In this document: positions 8,384 to 16,340 of the stretch, piece after piece
How positions within the stretch are numbered: the stretch's first letter is position 1
How the letters are laid out: every line of letters begins with the position of its first letter
Assembly: GCA_015661075.1 (NCBI GenBank)
Contig: JACVQJ010000006.1
Coordinates: forward strand, 1 to 62,336
DNA from: Parachlamydiales bacterium
GTDB taxonomy: Bacteria; Chlamydiota; Chlamydiia; Chlamydiales; SM23-39
Direction: 5' to 3'
Length of the DNA stretch: 62,336 nucleotides
Translations under genes and position numbers: made by a program
Notes under the pieces: model-generated
The model's database searches: none
The model's input: only the letters and a program-made list of their open reading frames with translations
What the model was told of the DNA's origin: nothing

Positions 8384-10336
8384 ATGAATGCGAAAGCAGC
8401 GTTTTGTGAAAAAAACACTCACCAATTACCCGCCCCTGCCAAGGGGAAAAACGGGAAAGTCCCCGTATTCCGCACATTAGGACCGATCACCGACCTGGAA
8501 AAACACCTGCCGCCCGAGTGGTGGAAATCCCTATTTAATTCTTTATATCTCAAAACGGACGGCGATGTCGTAGAAAACCCTTTGAATACCGCGCGCGAAG
8601 TTGATCTTCTCATCCAGCTCTGCGGCATTAAACCATCCGACGAGCTGCTCGATCTTTGCTGCGGACAGGGCCGCCATTCTTTGGAAATTGCGAAAAGAGG
8701 GTTTGAAAATGTGATCGGCATCGACCGCTCCCGCTTCCTGATCCGCCTGGCCAAAAAACGCGCCCGCCAAATGCAGCTGCGCGTCAACTTTTCCGAAGGC
8801 GACGCCCGTCGGTTTAAGCTGCCCGAAAGCTCGAGGGATTGCATTTTTATGATGGGCAACTCTTTTGGGTATTTCGAGAGAGTCGAAGATGATCTCGCCG
8901 TTTTGCAGGAGTGCAAGCGGGTTTTAAAATCGGACGGCAAGATGCTGCTGGATCTCGTCGACGGCGACTGGATGCGCAAACACTTCGAGCCGAGATCCTG
9001 GGAATGGATCAACAACAATCATTTCGTTTGCCGCGAGCGCTCTCTTTCGGCAGATGGCAAACGGGTCGTTTGCCGAGAAGTGATCGTCCATGCCGAACGA
9101 GGCGTTCTCGCCGATCAATTTTATGCGGAACGGCTCTATACGTTCCAGGAAATCGAAGAGCTATTGGCGCAAGTGGGATTTATTGATATTTGTTCCCACG
9201 GCAATGTCACACCCGACTCCCCGCGCAACCAGGATCTGGGCATGATGGCCAAACGCCTTTTTACTACGGCCCGAGCGCCAAAAAAAATCCGTACCGCCGT
9301 CGAATGGCCGCGAACCCAGGCTCCTGCGCGCATTGCTGTGCTGCTGGGCGATCCCCGTCTTCCCGATCGCGTGAAACGAGGCGGGAATTTCAATCAAGAG
9401 GATTTCGAAACGGTCCAACGGATGAAAGACGCCCTGGGAAAACTCAAAAAGTTCCAGTTTGAAACAATCGACGATCATCGAACGCTGTTCAAGCGCCTTC
9501 TCGATAATCCGCCCGATTTCGTCTTCAATCTTTGCGATGAGGGTTTTTACAATAACGCCTTTCACGAGCTGCATGTACCTGCGCTTTTGGAATTATTAAA
9601 TATTCCCTATTCGGGCGCCGGGCCCGCCTGCCTGGGCCTTTGCTATAACAAATCCCAGGTCCGTGCGATCGCCGATGCACTCGACATTCCCGTTCCGCTG
9701 GAATCCTACATCGACCCTTCTGAGCAAGGCGCGCGCCTGCCCTCGATTTTTCCGGCTCTGCTAAAACCCAATTGCGGGGACAGTTCTTTGGGGATCACCC
9801 AACAGGCGGTTGTTTACAATGCCGAAGAGCTGATGGCTCAGATCGACCGTCTGCGCATCCTGGTGCCGGGCATTCCCATCCTGGTGCAAGAATTTTTGCA
9901 GGGGCCGGAATATACCGTCGGATTGATCGGCAATCCCAATCGATTCGAGGTACTGCCGATTTTGGAAGTGGATTATAGCTCTTTGCCCGAGGATCTTCCC
10001 AAAATCCTTTCCTACGAATCAAAATGGGAGCCCTCATCTCTCTATTGGTCTGATCTGCGCTATAAAAGGGCGAATCTCGATGAGGAAGCGCGGCGATCGC
10101 TGATCGATTATTCAGAAATACTTTTTGAGAGGCTCGAATGCCGCGATTTTGCGCGATTTGATTTCCGGGCCGATTCGCAGGGTACGATCAAGCTGTTGGA
10201 AGCGAATCCCAATCCCGGCTGGTGCTGGGACGGCAAAATGAATCTGATGGCTGGCATGCGCGAATTGGATTATTCGGAATTTATCGGCCTGGTTCTCAAC
10301 GCCGCATTTGAAAGGATCTACGGCAAGCAGCAGTAA
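8384..10336 (+). CDS. Fused SAM methyltransferase / D-Ala-D-Ala ligase-like ATP-grasp protein
   Basis: Two enzymes in one chain of about 650 residues. The first 300 form a class I SAM methyltransferase with motif I LLDLCCGQGRHSLEIA, an acidic motif II VIGIDRS and the post-motif GKMLLDLVDGDW. The last 340 form an ATP-grasp ligase related to D-alanine-D-alanine ligase: FVFNLCDEG, FPALLKPNCGDSSLGI (ATP lysine and glycine-rich loop), ILVQEFLQGPEYTVG and the metal-binding LLEANPNPGW. An in-frame TTG at 8285 after a G-rich stretch could add 33 residues; the ATG at 8384 is preferred because the extension looks unconserved. Substrate unknown. Ligases of this type join amino or hydroxy acids, so a peptidoglycan or small-peptide role is possible. 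Confidence 0.85.
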   Translation: MNAKAAFCEKNTHQLPAPAKGKNGKVPVFRTLGPITDLEKHLPPEWWKSLFNSLYLKTDGDVVENPLNTAREVDLLIQLCGIKPSDELLDLCCGQGRHSLEIAKRGFENVIGIDRSRFLIRLAKKRARQMQLRVNFSEGDARRFKLPESSRDCIFMMGNSFGYFERVEDDLAVLQECKRVLKSDGKMLLDLVDGDWMRKHFEPRSWEWINNNHFVCRERSLSADGKRVVCREVIVHAERGVLADQFYAERLYTFQEIEELLAQVGFIDICSHGNVTPDSPRNQDLGMMAKRLFTTARAPKKIRTAVEWPRTQAPARIAVLLGDPRLPDRVKRGGNFNQEDFETVQRMKDALGKLKKFQFETIDDHRTLFKRLLDNPPDFVFNLCDEGFYNNAFHELHVPALLELLNIPYSGAGPACLGLCYNKSQVRAIADALDIPVPLESYIDPSEQGARLPSIFPALLKPNCGDSSLGITQQAVVYNAEELMAQIDRLRILVPGIPILVQEFLQGPEYTVGLIGNPNRFEVLPILEVDYSSLPEDLPKILSYESKWEPSSLYWSDLRYKRANLDEEARRSLIDYSEILFERLECRDFARFDFRADSQGTIKLLEANPNPGWCWDGKMNLMAGMRELDYSEFIGLVLNAAFERIYGKQQ

Positions 10337-10353
10337 GGAGCCAGATGGCTCCT
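10336..10353 (+). terminator. Hairpin after the fusion gene
   Basis: A 7-bp stem AGGAGCC/GGCTCCT with a 4-base loop starts on the stop codon of the methyltransferase/ATP-grasp gene and abuts the 3' end of tRNA-Gly on the other strand. It lacks a T-run, so its role as terminator is tentative. Confidence 0.35.
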
Positions 10354-10355
10354 AA

Positions 10356-10428
<73 letters not shown>

Positions 10429-10532
10429 GAAAAAAAAAGAGAATAAATCGTCTTTAACATTTTCGTCTATAAACAGGAGGGAAGCACAATTTTGTAGACA
10501 TAGCCCGCTCCGATTTTGCATATGGGATAAAT

Positions 10533-12068
10533 ATGCCGGACAGATTTACAAAAAAATGGATCGCGATCATCGTCATCATGATGACGAATGGAATGCTTTG
10601 GCTGGATGCAACGATCTTGCCGGTAGCTCTTCCGACCATTCAATCGTATTTTCACAGTACAAATGTGCAGCTGCAATGGATGATTGACACCTATTTGGTC
10701 GCACTGCCCATTTTTGTGGTGATGGCCGGTAAAATGGGAGATGTCCATGGGCATCGAAAGATACTTTCCTTTGGCATAATCTTATTTGCTCTTTCTTCCC
10801 TGTTCTGCGGCCTAAGTCAAACGAGTTTTCATCTGATCGCATTCCGATTTTTTCAGGGGCTCGGCGCGGCCATGATGGTGCCCTCTTCAACCGGAATTCT
10901 TTTTCAAAATACGCCGGAAAAAAATCGGGGGGCCATTCTCGGACTGATCGCCTTTGCCAATTCCTTTTTTATGGCGATGGGCCCTTTAGTGGGTGGATTC
11001 ATTACTCATTACTTCTCTTGGCATTATATCTTTTTTGTCAACGTTCCTTTCTCGCTCATTGCTCTCTTTTTTACCCTCCGGTTTCTTCCCAGATCGCCCA
11101 CAATCAGAGAACCGATTGATGTTTTAGGGTTTCTATCATATGGACTAAGCCTGATTTGTTTAACCATCGCCATTATGGAGGGAAGAGGATGGGGGTTTGC
11201 CTCACTTCCCGTTATATCTTTGTTTTTTTTCTTTTTTCTGTTTTTGGCCATTCTCTACTATGTCGACAGAAAAGCCAAAGATCCATTTATCTCTTTTTCT
11301 CTATTCAAAATTACTCCATTTTTAAGCGGTCTTTTAATCACATTTTTCGTTTCGCTCGCGAGGGGAATGTTCATTTTTTGGCCCATCTATTTTCAGGATG
11401 TATTATCTCTCTCACCCCTTGCTTCAGGGGCGCTGACATCAGCCTCAGGCATATTGAACATGGCGGCAGCTCCCTTCGTGGGAAAAATCGCTGACAAATA
11501 TGGTTCTAAAAAACCCGTGCTGATTGGTCAGACTATTATTATTTTATCCTTTTTTTGGATCAGCTATTCCATGTTCCAGATGAACCTTTATCTGCTCTAT
11601 CCCGCCCTGGCAGCGATCGGCCTGGGAATCATTTTAACCATGGTCCCGGCTTATACATGTGCCATGAACAGTGTTCCGGCCCCAAAAAGAGGTCAGGGCG
11701 CCGGGCTCATCAGCACATTTAGAGAAACGGGAAATTCGCTAGGCGTTGCGATTCTCGGCTCAATCATCGTCAATCTCCACATCGATCGATTTTCCTCTGA
11801 GCTTTCGCAAAACAGTGATACCCGCTCGCTAAATCCAGCTCAGTTTGAAGGGCTTTTTTCAAAAAGCCCGGCCACGCTCGACGCGATAAGCGAAATGCCA
11901 TCGCAAATGCAGGAAACAGTTACCGAAGCGTTTCGTCTCTCTTATGCTTTTGCAATCAGCTTGACGAATCTCGTCTCCGGACTGTTTATAATAATCAGCA
12001 TGATCATCGCGATCTTTCTTTTTAAATATAAAAGAAAGCAGGAAAGCCAATATCTTTTGGAGCCTTAG
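10533..12068 (+). CDS. MFS transporter, DHA2 (EmrB/QacA) type
   Basis: Inner-membrane proton-driven exporter with 511 residues and about 14 hydrophobic segments, the layout of the drug:H+ antiporter-2 family. Family marks are LDATILPVALPTIQSYF in the first segment, the motif-A loop GKMGDVHGHRKIL near residue 66, and the motif-C-like stretch GALTSASGILNMAAAPFVGKIADKYG in the second half. Relatives pump lipophilic drugs, dyes or bile salts. The substrate here is unknown. No EmrA-type partner or regulator is adjacent. Fifteen bases downstream is a truncated short-chain dehydrogenase, marking the edge of a degraded island. Confidence 0.9.
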   Translation: MPDRFTKKWIAIIVIMMTNGMLWLDATILPVALPTIQSYFHSTNVQLQWMIDTYLVALPIFVVMAGKMGDVHGHRKILSFGIILFALSSLFCGLSQTSFHLIAFRFFQGLGAAMMVPSSTGILFQNTPEKNRGAILGLIAFANSFFMAMGPLVGGFITHYFSWHYIFFVNVPFSLIALFFTLRFLPRSPTIREPIDVLGFLSYGLSLICLTIAIMEGRGWGFASLPVISLFFFFFLFLAILYYVDRKAKDPFISFSLFKITPFLSGLLITFFVSLARGMFIFWPIYFQDVLSLSPLASGALTSASGILNMAAAPFVGKIADKYGSKKPVLIGQTIIILSFFWISYSMFQMNLYLLYPALAAIGLGIILTMVPAYTCAMNSVPAPKRGQGAGLISTFRETGNSLGVAILGSIIVNLHIDRFSSELSQNSDTRSLNPAQFEGLFSKSPATLDAISEMPSQMQETVTEAFRLSYAFAISLTNLVSGLFIIISMIIAIFLFKYKRKQESQYLLEP

Positions 12069-12082
12069 AATCAAGGATTCTT

Positions 12083-12295
12083 ATGGCGTTTTCAATGAAA
12101 GACAAAATTGTATTTATTACCGGCGCATCGAGTGGTGTGGGCAAAGCTTGTGCAGAGCAATTCGCAGCCATGGGAGCACGATTGATTCTGACCGCTCGAA
12201 GAATGGACAGACTGGATCAATTGTCGAAAGACATTAAAGAGCGATACGGAACGGATGTTTTGACCATTCAGCTCGACATTTTTCCGACGGAATAA
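12083..12295 (+). pseudogene. Truncated short-chain dehydrogenase (N-terminal fragment)
   Basis: Seventy residues match only the beginning of an SDR enzyme of the YdfG type: the cofactor motif FITGASSGVGKACAEQFAAMGA, the TARRMDRLDQL helix and VLTIQLDI, which in intact enzymes leads into the NNAG motif. The frame then stops at 12295, before the catalytic Ser-Tyr-Lys region; full enzymes have about 250 residues. No continuation is seen in other frames. Fifteen bases downstream of the MFS gene, it looks like the remnant of a former partner cut by a deletion or insertion. Confidence 0.75.
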
Positions 12296-12460
12296 GCCTC
12301 GGTCAATCATTGCTACAGGAGAAATCAAACATCAAACACGTTGCGGCTAGATTAAAAAATCCTGGACCGACAGGGACTCAATTCGGACGTTTCCACGCCC
12401 AGCGAAACATACGCATAAATATATGGCAATATATATGGCTATAGTGTAATACTTAGCCTT

Positions 12461-12742
12461 ATGAATAACCCAGCGTTTGAATGGGATCCAAAGAAAAATG
12501 CAGCAAACACAGCAAAACACGGTATTTCGTTTTTTGATGCACAAAGAGCTTTTTTGGATCCGAATCGAATTATTGCCCAAGACCTCGATCATTCAAGAAG
12601 CGAGACTCGCTACTACTGTTTTGGCAAGATTGATGGAATGGTTGTAACAGTCCGATTTACCTATAGAAATCTAACCATTCGTATTTTTGGTGCAGGCTAC
12701 TGGAGACAAGGAAGAAAAATTTATGAAAAAGCGCAAAGTTAA
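12461..12742 (+). CDS. brnT: BrnT-family toxin (type II TA)
   Basis: Ribonuclease toxin of the BrnT/RelE-like superfamily, 93 residues. The family pattern is clear: FEWDPKKNAANTAKHGISFFDA at the start, then an aspartate-rich turn, SRSETRYYCFGKIDG and the C-terminal TYRNLTIRIFGAGYWRQGRK. It overlaps the downstream antitoxin gene by 20 bases, the usual BrnT-BrnA order. The upstream region has two direct ATATGGC boxes next to a TATAGT -10-like sequence (12420-12445), a plausible site for autoregulation. No good ribosome-binding site is visible. The local DNA is clearly more AT-rich than the surroundings, consistent with acquisition. Confidence 0.88.
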   Translation: MNNPAFEWDPKKNAANTAKHGISFFDAQRAFLDPNRIIAQDLDHSRSETRYYCFGKIDGMVVTVRFTYRNLTIRIFGAGYWRQGRKIYEKAQS

Positions 12743-12956
12743 ATATACAGATAAGTCCATTGGAAAAATTAAAATAGTTGATGATTTTTTACCTCAGCCC
12801 AAAGATTTGGTTTTAAAAGAAGAGACCACTAAAATCACTATTTCTTTAACCAAGTCAAGCATTGAATTCTTCAAAAATGAAGCTGAAAAACACCACACAA
12901 ATTATCAAACAATGATTAGAACGCTTATCGATAAATATGCTTCGCGATATGCTTAG
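12723..12956 (+). CDS. BrnA/CopG-like ribbon-helix-helix antitoxin
   Basis: Probable DNA-binding antitoxin partner of the BrnT toxin. From the ATG at 12723 it has 77 residues; an upstream in-frame start at 12687 would lie deep in brnT and is less likely. The N-terminal half is the toxin-wrapping region (VDDFLPQPKDLVL), followed by a ribbon-helix-helix pattern: a strand TTKITISLTKSSIEFFKNEA and a helix ending YQTMIRTLIDKYAS, typical of CopG-type repressors. The 20-base overlap with brnT indicates translational coupling. Such pairs repress their own promoter. Confidence 0.82.
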   Translation: MKKRKVKYTDKSIGKIKIVDDFLPQPKDLVLKEETTKITISLTKSSIEFFKNEAEKHHTNYQTMIRTLIDKYASRYA

Positions 12957-13052
12957 GGATCGTTCAAAAATAACTTTTAGCGTTCTCGAGGGAAAAATCG
13001 ATTTATCTATTGAGAATTTTTCCTTGCAGAGAGAAACAAGACTCTCAGCACA

Positions 13053-13400
13053 ATGGAACGGTTGGCAAGAGATCTAAAAATCGAATTCCCCGACATTACT
13101 GGTTTTTCGCTGCGAAATCTGCATTACATGCGTAAATTTGCCGAAAGTTATCCCGACATCAATTATGCAACAGCTGTTGCACAAATTCCTTGGGGACACA
13201 ATATTTTGCTGCTTGAAAAAGTCGATAATCAAGCAAAACGCCTCTGGTACGTTCAGCAAACAATCGAGGGTGGTTGGAGCCGCCGCGAACTCGAAAACTG
13301 GATTGAATCCGATTTGTATGGAAGAAAGGGAAAAGCGATTACAAATTTCAAGCAGACTCTTCCAACCACTCAATCAAAAATCAAGAGAGAAGAATTGATT
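13053..13400 (+). pseudogene. DUF1016 (YhcG-like) nuclease, N-terminal fragment
   Basis: Roughly 115 codons match the N-terminal domain of YhcG/DUF1016 proteins, which carry a PD-(D/E)xK nuclease domain further on. Matching blocks are FPDITGFSLRNLHYMRKFAE, AQIPWGHNILLLEKV, RLWYVQQTIEGGWSRRELE and YGRKGKAITNFKQTLP. The homology stops near 13400; the open frame runs on to 13514 with unrelated residues over the end of an antisense EamA fragment. The nuclease domain is missing, so the gene is broken. Intact relatives are common in mobile and defence-rich regions. Confidence 0.78.
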
Positions 13401-13488
13401 TGTACTTCCTTGAATCCAACAGAGACTTCATATCATGCGCCCGCAGCATTTCCCCATAGTAGCTCTTTTGGCTGGGAAGAATTAATGC

Positions 13489-13749
13489 TTATTTTAATAC
13501 CGCTTTATCCGTAGGAACCAACGGGGGCAAGGTTGCGGTGCCTTGGCGGATCGCCCAAATGCCGCCCAGACAAATCAATATAATGCCGATCCAAGACCAT
13601 AAATCCGGCTGGACGCCATAAAGGCCCCAATCCAATAAACCAGCGTAAACCACCGAACAATAGTTGAACGGACCGAGAGCTGTCGGGCTTGCATGATGGA
13701 AAGCCCGGATCGTGGCAAATTGAGCCGCCGTAGACAATATGGCGATAAC
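13489..13749 (-). pseudogene. EamA transporter, C-terminal fragment
   Basis: About 85 codons match the C-terminal end of an EamA/DMT transporter, with ATIRAFHHASPTALGPFNYC, YAGLLDWGLYG and SWIGIILICLGGIWAIRQG forming the last three membrane segments. The open frame continues upstream to 13830 but without EamA similarity, and no first half is present. It is convergent with and overlaps the tail of the DUF1016 fragment, as expected for scraps joined by recombination. Confidence 0.7.
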
Positions 13750-13849
13750 GTCCCCAGTATTGTTGCATTGCTTCGAGCGCTGAAACATCGAACTGCATTG
13801 GCAATCGGAGCGGCGTCTTGCGATGCTCAAACACTAAACGAATAGCTTT

Positions 13850-13873
13850 TGAACGCACTTCTTGCCGCAATCC
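13850..13873. repeat. Truncated copy of the multi-hairpin repeat
   Basis: The first 24 bases (TGAACGCACTTCTTGCCGCA and ATCC) match the opening of the repeat at 7573. The match ends 5 bases before the 21-bp inverted repeat at 13878. The rest of the element is missing, presumably lost when that later element inserted or was deleted. Confidence 0.65.
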
Positions 13874-13877
13874 TGAG

Positions 13878-13936
13878 GTGGACCCAATCGACTGGACATT
13901 TTTTTAGATGAAAGTTGTCCAGTCGATTGGGTCCAC
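13878..13936. repeat. 21-bp perfect inverted repeat, possible IS scar
   Basis: Arms 13878-13898 and 13916-13936 (core GGACCCAATCGACTGGACA) are perfect complements around a 17-base spacer. The length and sequence suit the two terminal repeats of an insertion sequence left facing each other after loss of the transposase gene. A strong hairpin acting as bidirectional terminator is the alternative. The flanks are a truncated repeat on one side and gene fragments on the other. Confidence 0.6.
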
Positions 13937-14077
13937 ATCTATAGCTCGAAACTTTATTCTTCAGGTCTCGCCTGCAAAACTTTTGGAATGAGTATCTCAG
14001 AAACCTGCGTCCGGAGAATGCTTCTTCTCTTCCTGGGAAGATTACTGATGTCATTACCAAAATCAACGAATGGTTAT

Positions 14078-14143
14078 GATATCAATTATTCAGCAGCTGC
14101 TACCCAAATTCCTCGGGATCATAATTTGTGCTGCTGGATAAAG
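14078..14143 (+). pseudogene. Second DUF1016 scrap
   Basis: Twenty-two codons read DINYSAAATQIPRDHNLCCW, closely matching DINYATAVAQIPWGHNILLL of the fragment at 13053. Surrounding codons do not continue the match. It indicates a second, more decayed copy of the same gene. The last codons overlap, on the opposite strand, the 3' end of the nucleotidyltransferase gene. Confidence 0.55.
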
Positions 14144-14538
14144 TGTTCGATCATTTTTATATCTTTTTGGTCTTTCTCTCTGTTTAAAAATTTTTTCCAG
14201 GACAACGTATCTTGCAAAGTGACAAAAGGATATCCATCGAATAGTTCTGATGAATCAATCACTTCCTCCAGCCGCTCCGTCAAATTGATAAAATCACCCC
14301 AGATTTCAATATTTCCAATTCTCATATGTTTTGAATCATAAGGAACAAAGCGTTTTAATAGTTCTAGCCAAAGAGTCTTTTTTACAACGACATCAATATC
14401 ATTTGCTTCCCTTAAACCCCGTATTGCCATCGGACCACTGCCAGTGATTGCATAATCACCATGAGGTAATTTTAAACATTTCAACTCTTCTAATTTCTCT
14501 AAAAATTTATTTTTGATTTTACTGATGGAGTGGTCCAT
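14119..14538 (-). CDS. Nucleotidyltransferase-fold protein
   Basis: About 139 residues from the ATG at 14538, which has AGGA 8 bases upstream; an ATG at 14574 is possible. The central pattern YAITGSGPMAIRGLREANDIDVVV is that of the minimal nucleotidyltransferase superfamily: a Gly-Ser strand-turn followed by the metal-binding Asp-x-Asp. Relatives include AbiEii-type toxins and mobile-element proteins. The C-terminal part (TLQDTLSWKKFLNREKDQKD) resembles the helix that follows in such proteins. No antitoxin partner is visible. The last eight codons lie over a decayed DUF1016 scrap, so the C-terminus may have been remade at a junction. Confidence 0.65.
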   Translation of the reverse strand: MDHSISKIKNKFLEKLEELKCLKLPHGDYAITGSGPMAIRGLREANDIDVVVKKTLWLELLKRFVPYDSKHMRIGNIEIWGDFINLTERLEEVIDSSELFDGYPFVTLQDTLSWKKFLNREKDQKDIKMIEHFIQQHKL

Positions 14539-14652
14539 TTTATCTGTCCTTTTTGCTCTTTGAAAGGGTTTCATGTTGCAGTTGATTGCAACTTTTATGC
14601 AATTCGGGGTGGCAAAAATCGCAAAACATCAAACGTAAGTATCTGAAAATAG

Positions 14653-14671
14653 ATTGCCTGAAACAGGAATC
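14653..14671. repeat. Duplicate of the tRNA-Thr 3' end (att-like)
   Basis: Nineteen bases here (ATTGCCTGAAACAGGAATC) repeat exactly at 14788-14806, where they form the last 17 bases of tRNA-Thr plus two more. The segment between (14672-14787) is unrelated and holds a CAAGGCAAA...TTTGCCTTG hairpin. A second copy of a tRNA 3' end just downstream of the gene is the usual mark of integration by a tRNA-targeting integrase. Confidence 0.65.
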
Positions 14672-14789
14672 CTCTCAGGCGGGCACTTCGTGTCCCGTCC
14701 ATCGAGCCGGTTCGCGCCAAAGGCGCTTCACTTCGATTCCTGACGCAAGGCAAATTTTTGCCTTGCTTTTCAGCCAATTTGGAACAAAT

Positions 14790-14862
14790 TGCCTGAAACA
14801 GGAATCGAACCTGCGACCTTCGCATTACGAATGCGCTGCTCTACCAGCTGAGCTATTCAGGC
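14790..14862 (-). tRNA. tRNA-Thr (CGT)
   Basis: Minus-strand cloverleaf: acceptor GCCTGAA/TTCAGGC, D-arm GCTC/GAGC, anticodon stem GCGCA... with loop TTCGTAA giving anticodon CGT, and T-loop TTCGATT. Discriminator A, no encoded CCA. Its 3' end faces the degraded island at 12.1-14.7 kb and is partly duplicated at 14653. Confidence 0.94.
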
Positions 14863-14923
14863 ATGAGTGAGCTGAAAGTATCGCCTAGCAGCCCATTTTG
14901 CTCAATGGTATACTACAAAAATT

Positions 14924-16264
14924 ATGCTAAACGGACATCGGATCGGGGGACTCCTATTGATGGGCGGCGTCGGGCGGCGCTTCGGCAGCGAGACGCCCAA
15001 GCAATTCATCCGCCTCGCCGGCAAAATGGTCTTTCTGCATACGATCGAAGCTTTTCTCTCCTCGGGCCTATTCGACGAAATCGTCTTGAGCTGCCATCCG
15101 CAGTGGATCGACGTCATTCGGCCGCAGCTCCCCCCCTCGACATGCCCCATCCGGCTCGTGAGCGGCGGCGCCACAAGACAAGAATCTTCTTACTTGGGCC
15201 TCCAGGGTTTCGCTCAACCGCCCGACGTGGTCGTCATCCACGACGCCGTTAGACCCTTCGTTACGCAAGAAATTCTCGTTCAAAACGCCAAACAGGCTAT
15301 CATTACAGGAGCTGTCGACACCTGCATCCCATCGACCGATACTCTCGTCCACGCTCCCGATCGGCAGACGATCGCCGCCATTCCGTTGCGATCGGAATAT
15401 ATGCGCGGACAAACGCCGCAAAGCTTCTCCTATCCACTCATCCTTGCGGCCCACCTGCAAACAAAGCGCCGCGATTGTTCCGACGATTGCCAAATCGTCC
15501 TCGATGCCGGCCACCCCATCTCCATTGTGGAGGGCGACGAGCATAATATAAAAATCACCTCTGAAATGGACTTGTTCCTCGCCGAACAACTCTTGCGCAC
15601 GCGATGCGCCAATCAAAGCGTAAACCGAAGCGGCTCGCTGTTCCTTAGACAATATGTCATCGTCGGAGGAACTGGAGGAATTGGTTCTGCGATTGAAAAA
15701 AAAATCGCCTCGCTGGGAGGCGCAGTACTAGCGCTATCCCGGCAAACCTCACCCATCCGGCTGGATCTGAATGATCCTGCGTCCATCGAAAACGCCTTTC
15801 GGGAAATCTTCTCCCACTTGGGGCCCATCGACGGACTGATCAACTGTGCCGGCCATCTGTCTGTGGGGCCATTAGATCGCCTTTCTACGACCGAGATCGG
15901 GTTGGCGATCGACGTCAACTTGAAAGGCCTGATCCTCTGCTGTAAAATGGCCCCGATGAAAACGGGCGCTCATGTCATCAACATCGCCTCGTCCTCATTT
16001 ACGCGCGGCCGTAAAGAGATCAGCGTCTATTCCGCCGCCAAAGCCGGCGTAGTGAATTTTACACAGGGCTGGGCCGAGGAGCGGCCGGATCTACATGTAC
16101 ATGCAATCATCCCCCAGCGCACCAATACGGCTATGCGCCGCATCAATTTTCCCGATGAGGATATTCATACTCTTCTCGACCCCAAAACCATCGCCGATGC
16201 CGTCATCGATCTGCTGCTACAAAATGATCTTTCGGGTCTGCTCGTAGATGTCCGAAAAAAATAA
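14924..16264 (+). CDS. Bifunctional IspD-like cytidylyltransferase / short-chain reductase
   Basis: A fusion of 446 residues. Residues 1-228 are an IspD/TarI-type CTP:sugar- or polyol-phosphate cytidylyltransferase with GGVGRRFGSETPKQF, VVVIHDAVRPFV and the late DEHNIKIT block. Residues 240-446 are an SDR with cofactor motif IVGGTGGIGSA and the catalytic pair Y369/K373 (YSAAK). The same order occurs in Haemophilus capsule enzymes Acs1/Bcs1, which reduce ribulose 5-phosphate and make CDP-ribitol. It could alternatively supply the IspD step of the MEP isoprenoid pathway. Phosphoketolase, also acting on pentose phosphates, lies 76 bases downstream on the same strand. Confidence 0.85.
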   Translation: MLNGHRIGGLLLMGGVGRRFGSETPKQFIRLAGKMVFLHTIEAFLSSGLFDEIVLSCHPQWIDVIRPQLPPSTCPIRLVSGGATRQESSYLGLQGFAQPPDVVVIHDAVRPFVTQEILVQNAKQAIITGAVDTCIPSTDTLVHAPDRQTIAAIPLRSEYMRGQTPQSFSYPLILAAHLQTKRRDCSDDCQIVLDAGHPISIVEGDEHNIKITSEMDLFLAEQLLRTRCANQSVNRSGSLFLRQYVIVGGTGGIGSAIEKKIASLGGAVLALSRQTSPIRLDLNDPASIENAFREIFSHLGPIDGLINCAGHLSVGPLDRLSTTEIGLAIDVNLKGLILCCKMAPMKTGAHVINIASSSFTRGRKEISVYSAAKAGVVNFTQGWAEERPDLHVHAIIPQRTNTAMRRINFPDEDIHTLLDPKTIADAVIDLLLQNDLSGLLVDVRKK

Positions 16265-16340
16265 TTGCATTTTAGTTGTGGAAATTAACATTTTTATTTA
16301 ATAGGAGGAGAAGAACTCATTAATAAGGAGCACTGCGCCC

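Noticed and set aside
11405-11440. CACCCCTTGCTTCAGGGG in the MFS gene as another repeat copy
   Set aside because: Only this short stretch resembles the hairpin repeat, and it encodes a normal membrane segment of the transporter (SLSPLASGALTSASG).
13505-13870. Minus-strand frame of 121 codons overlapping the EamA fragment
   Set aside because: It is out of frame with the EamA similarity and joins a repeat end to remnant DNA; no coherent domain is seen.
14586-14870. Open frames over the tRNA-Thr region
   Set aside because: They run through the tRNA gene and its partial duplicate and resemble no protein.
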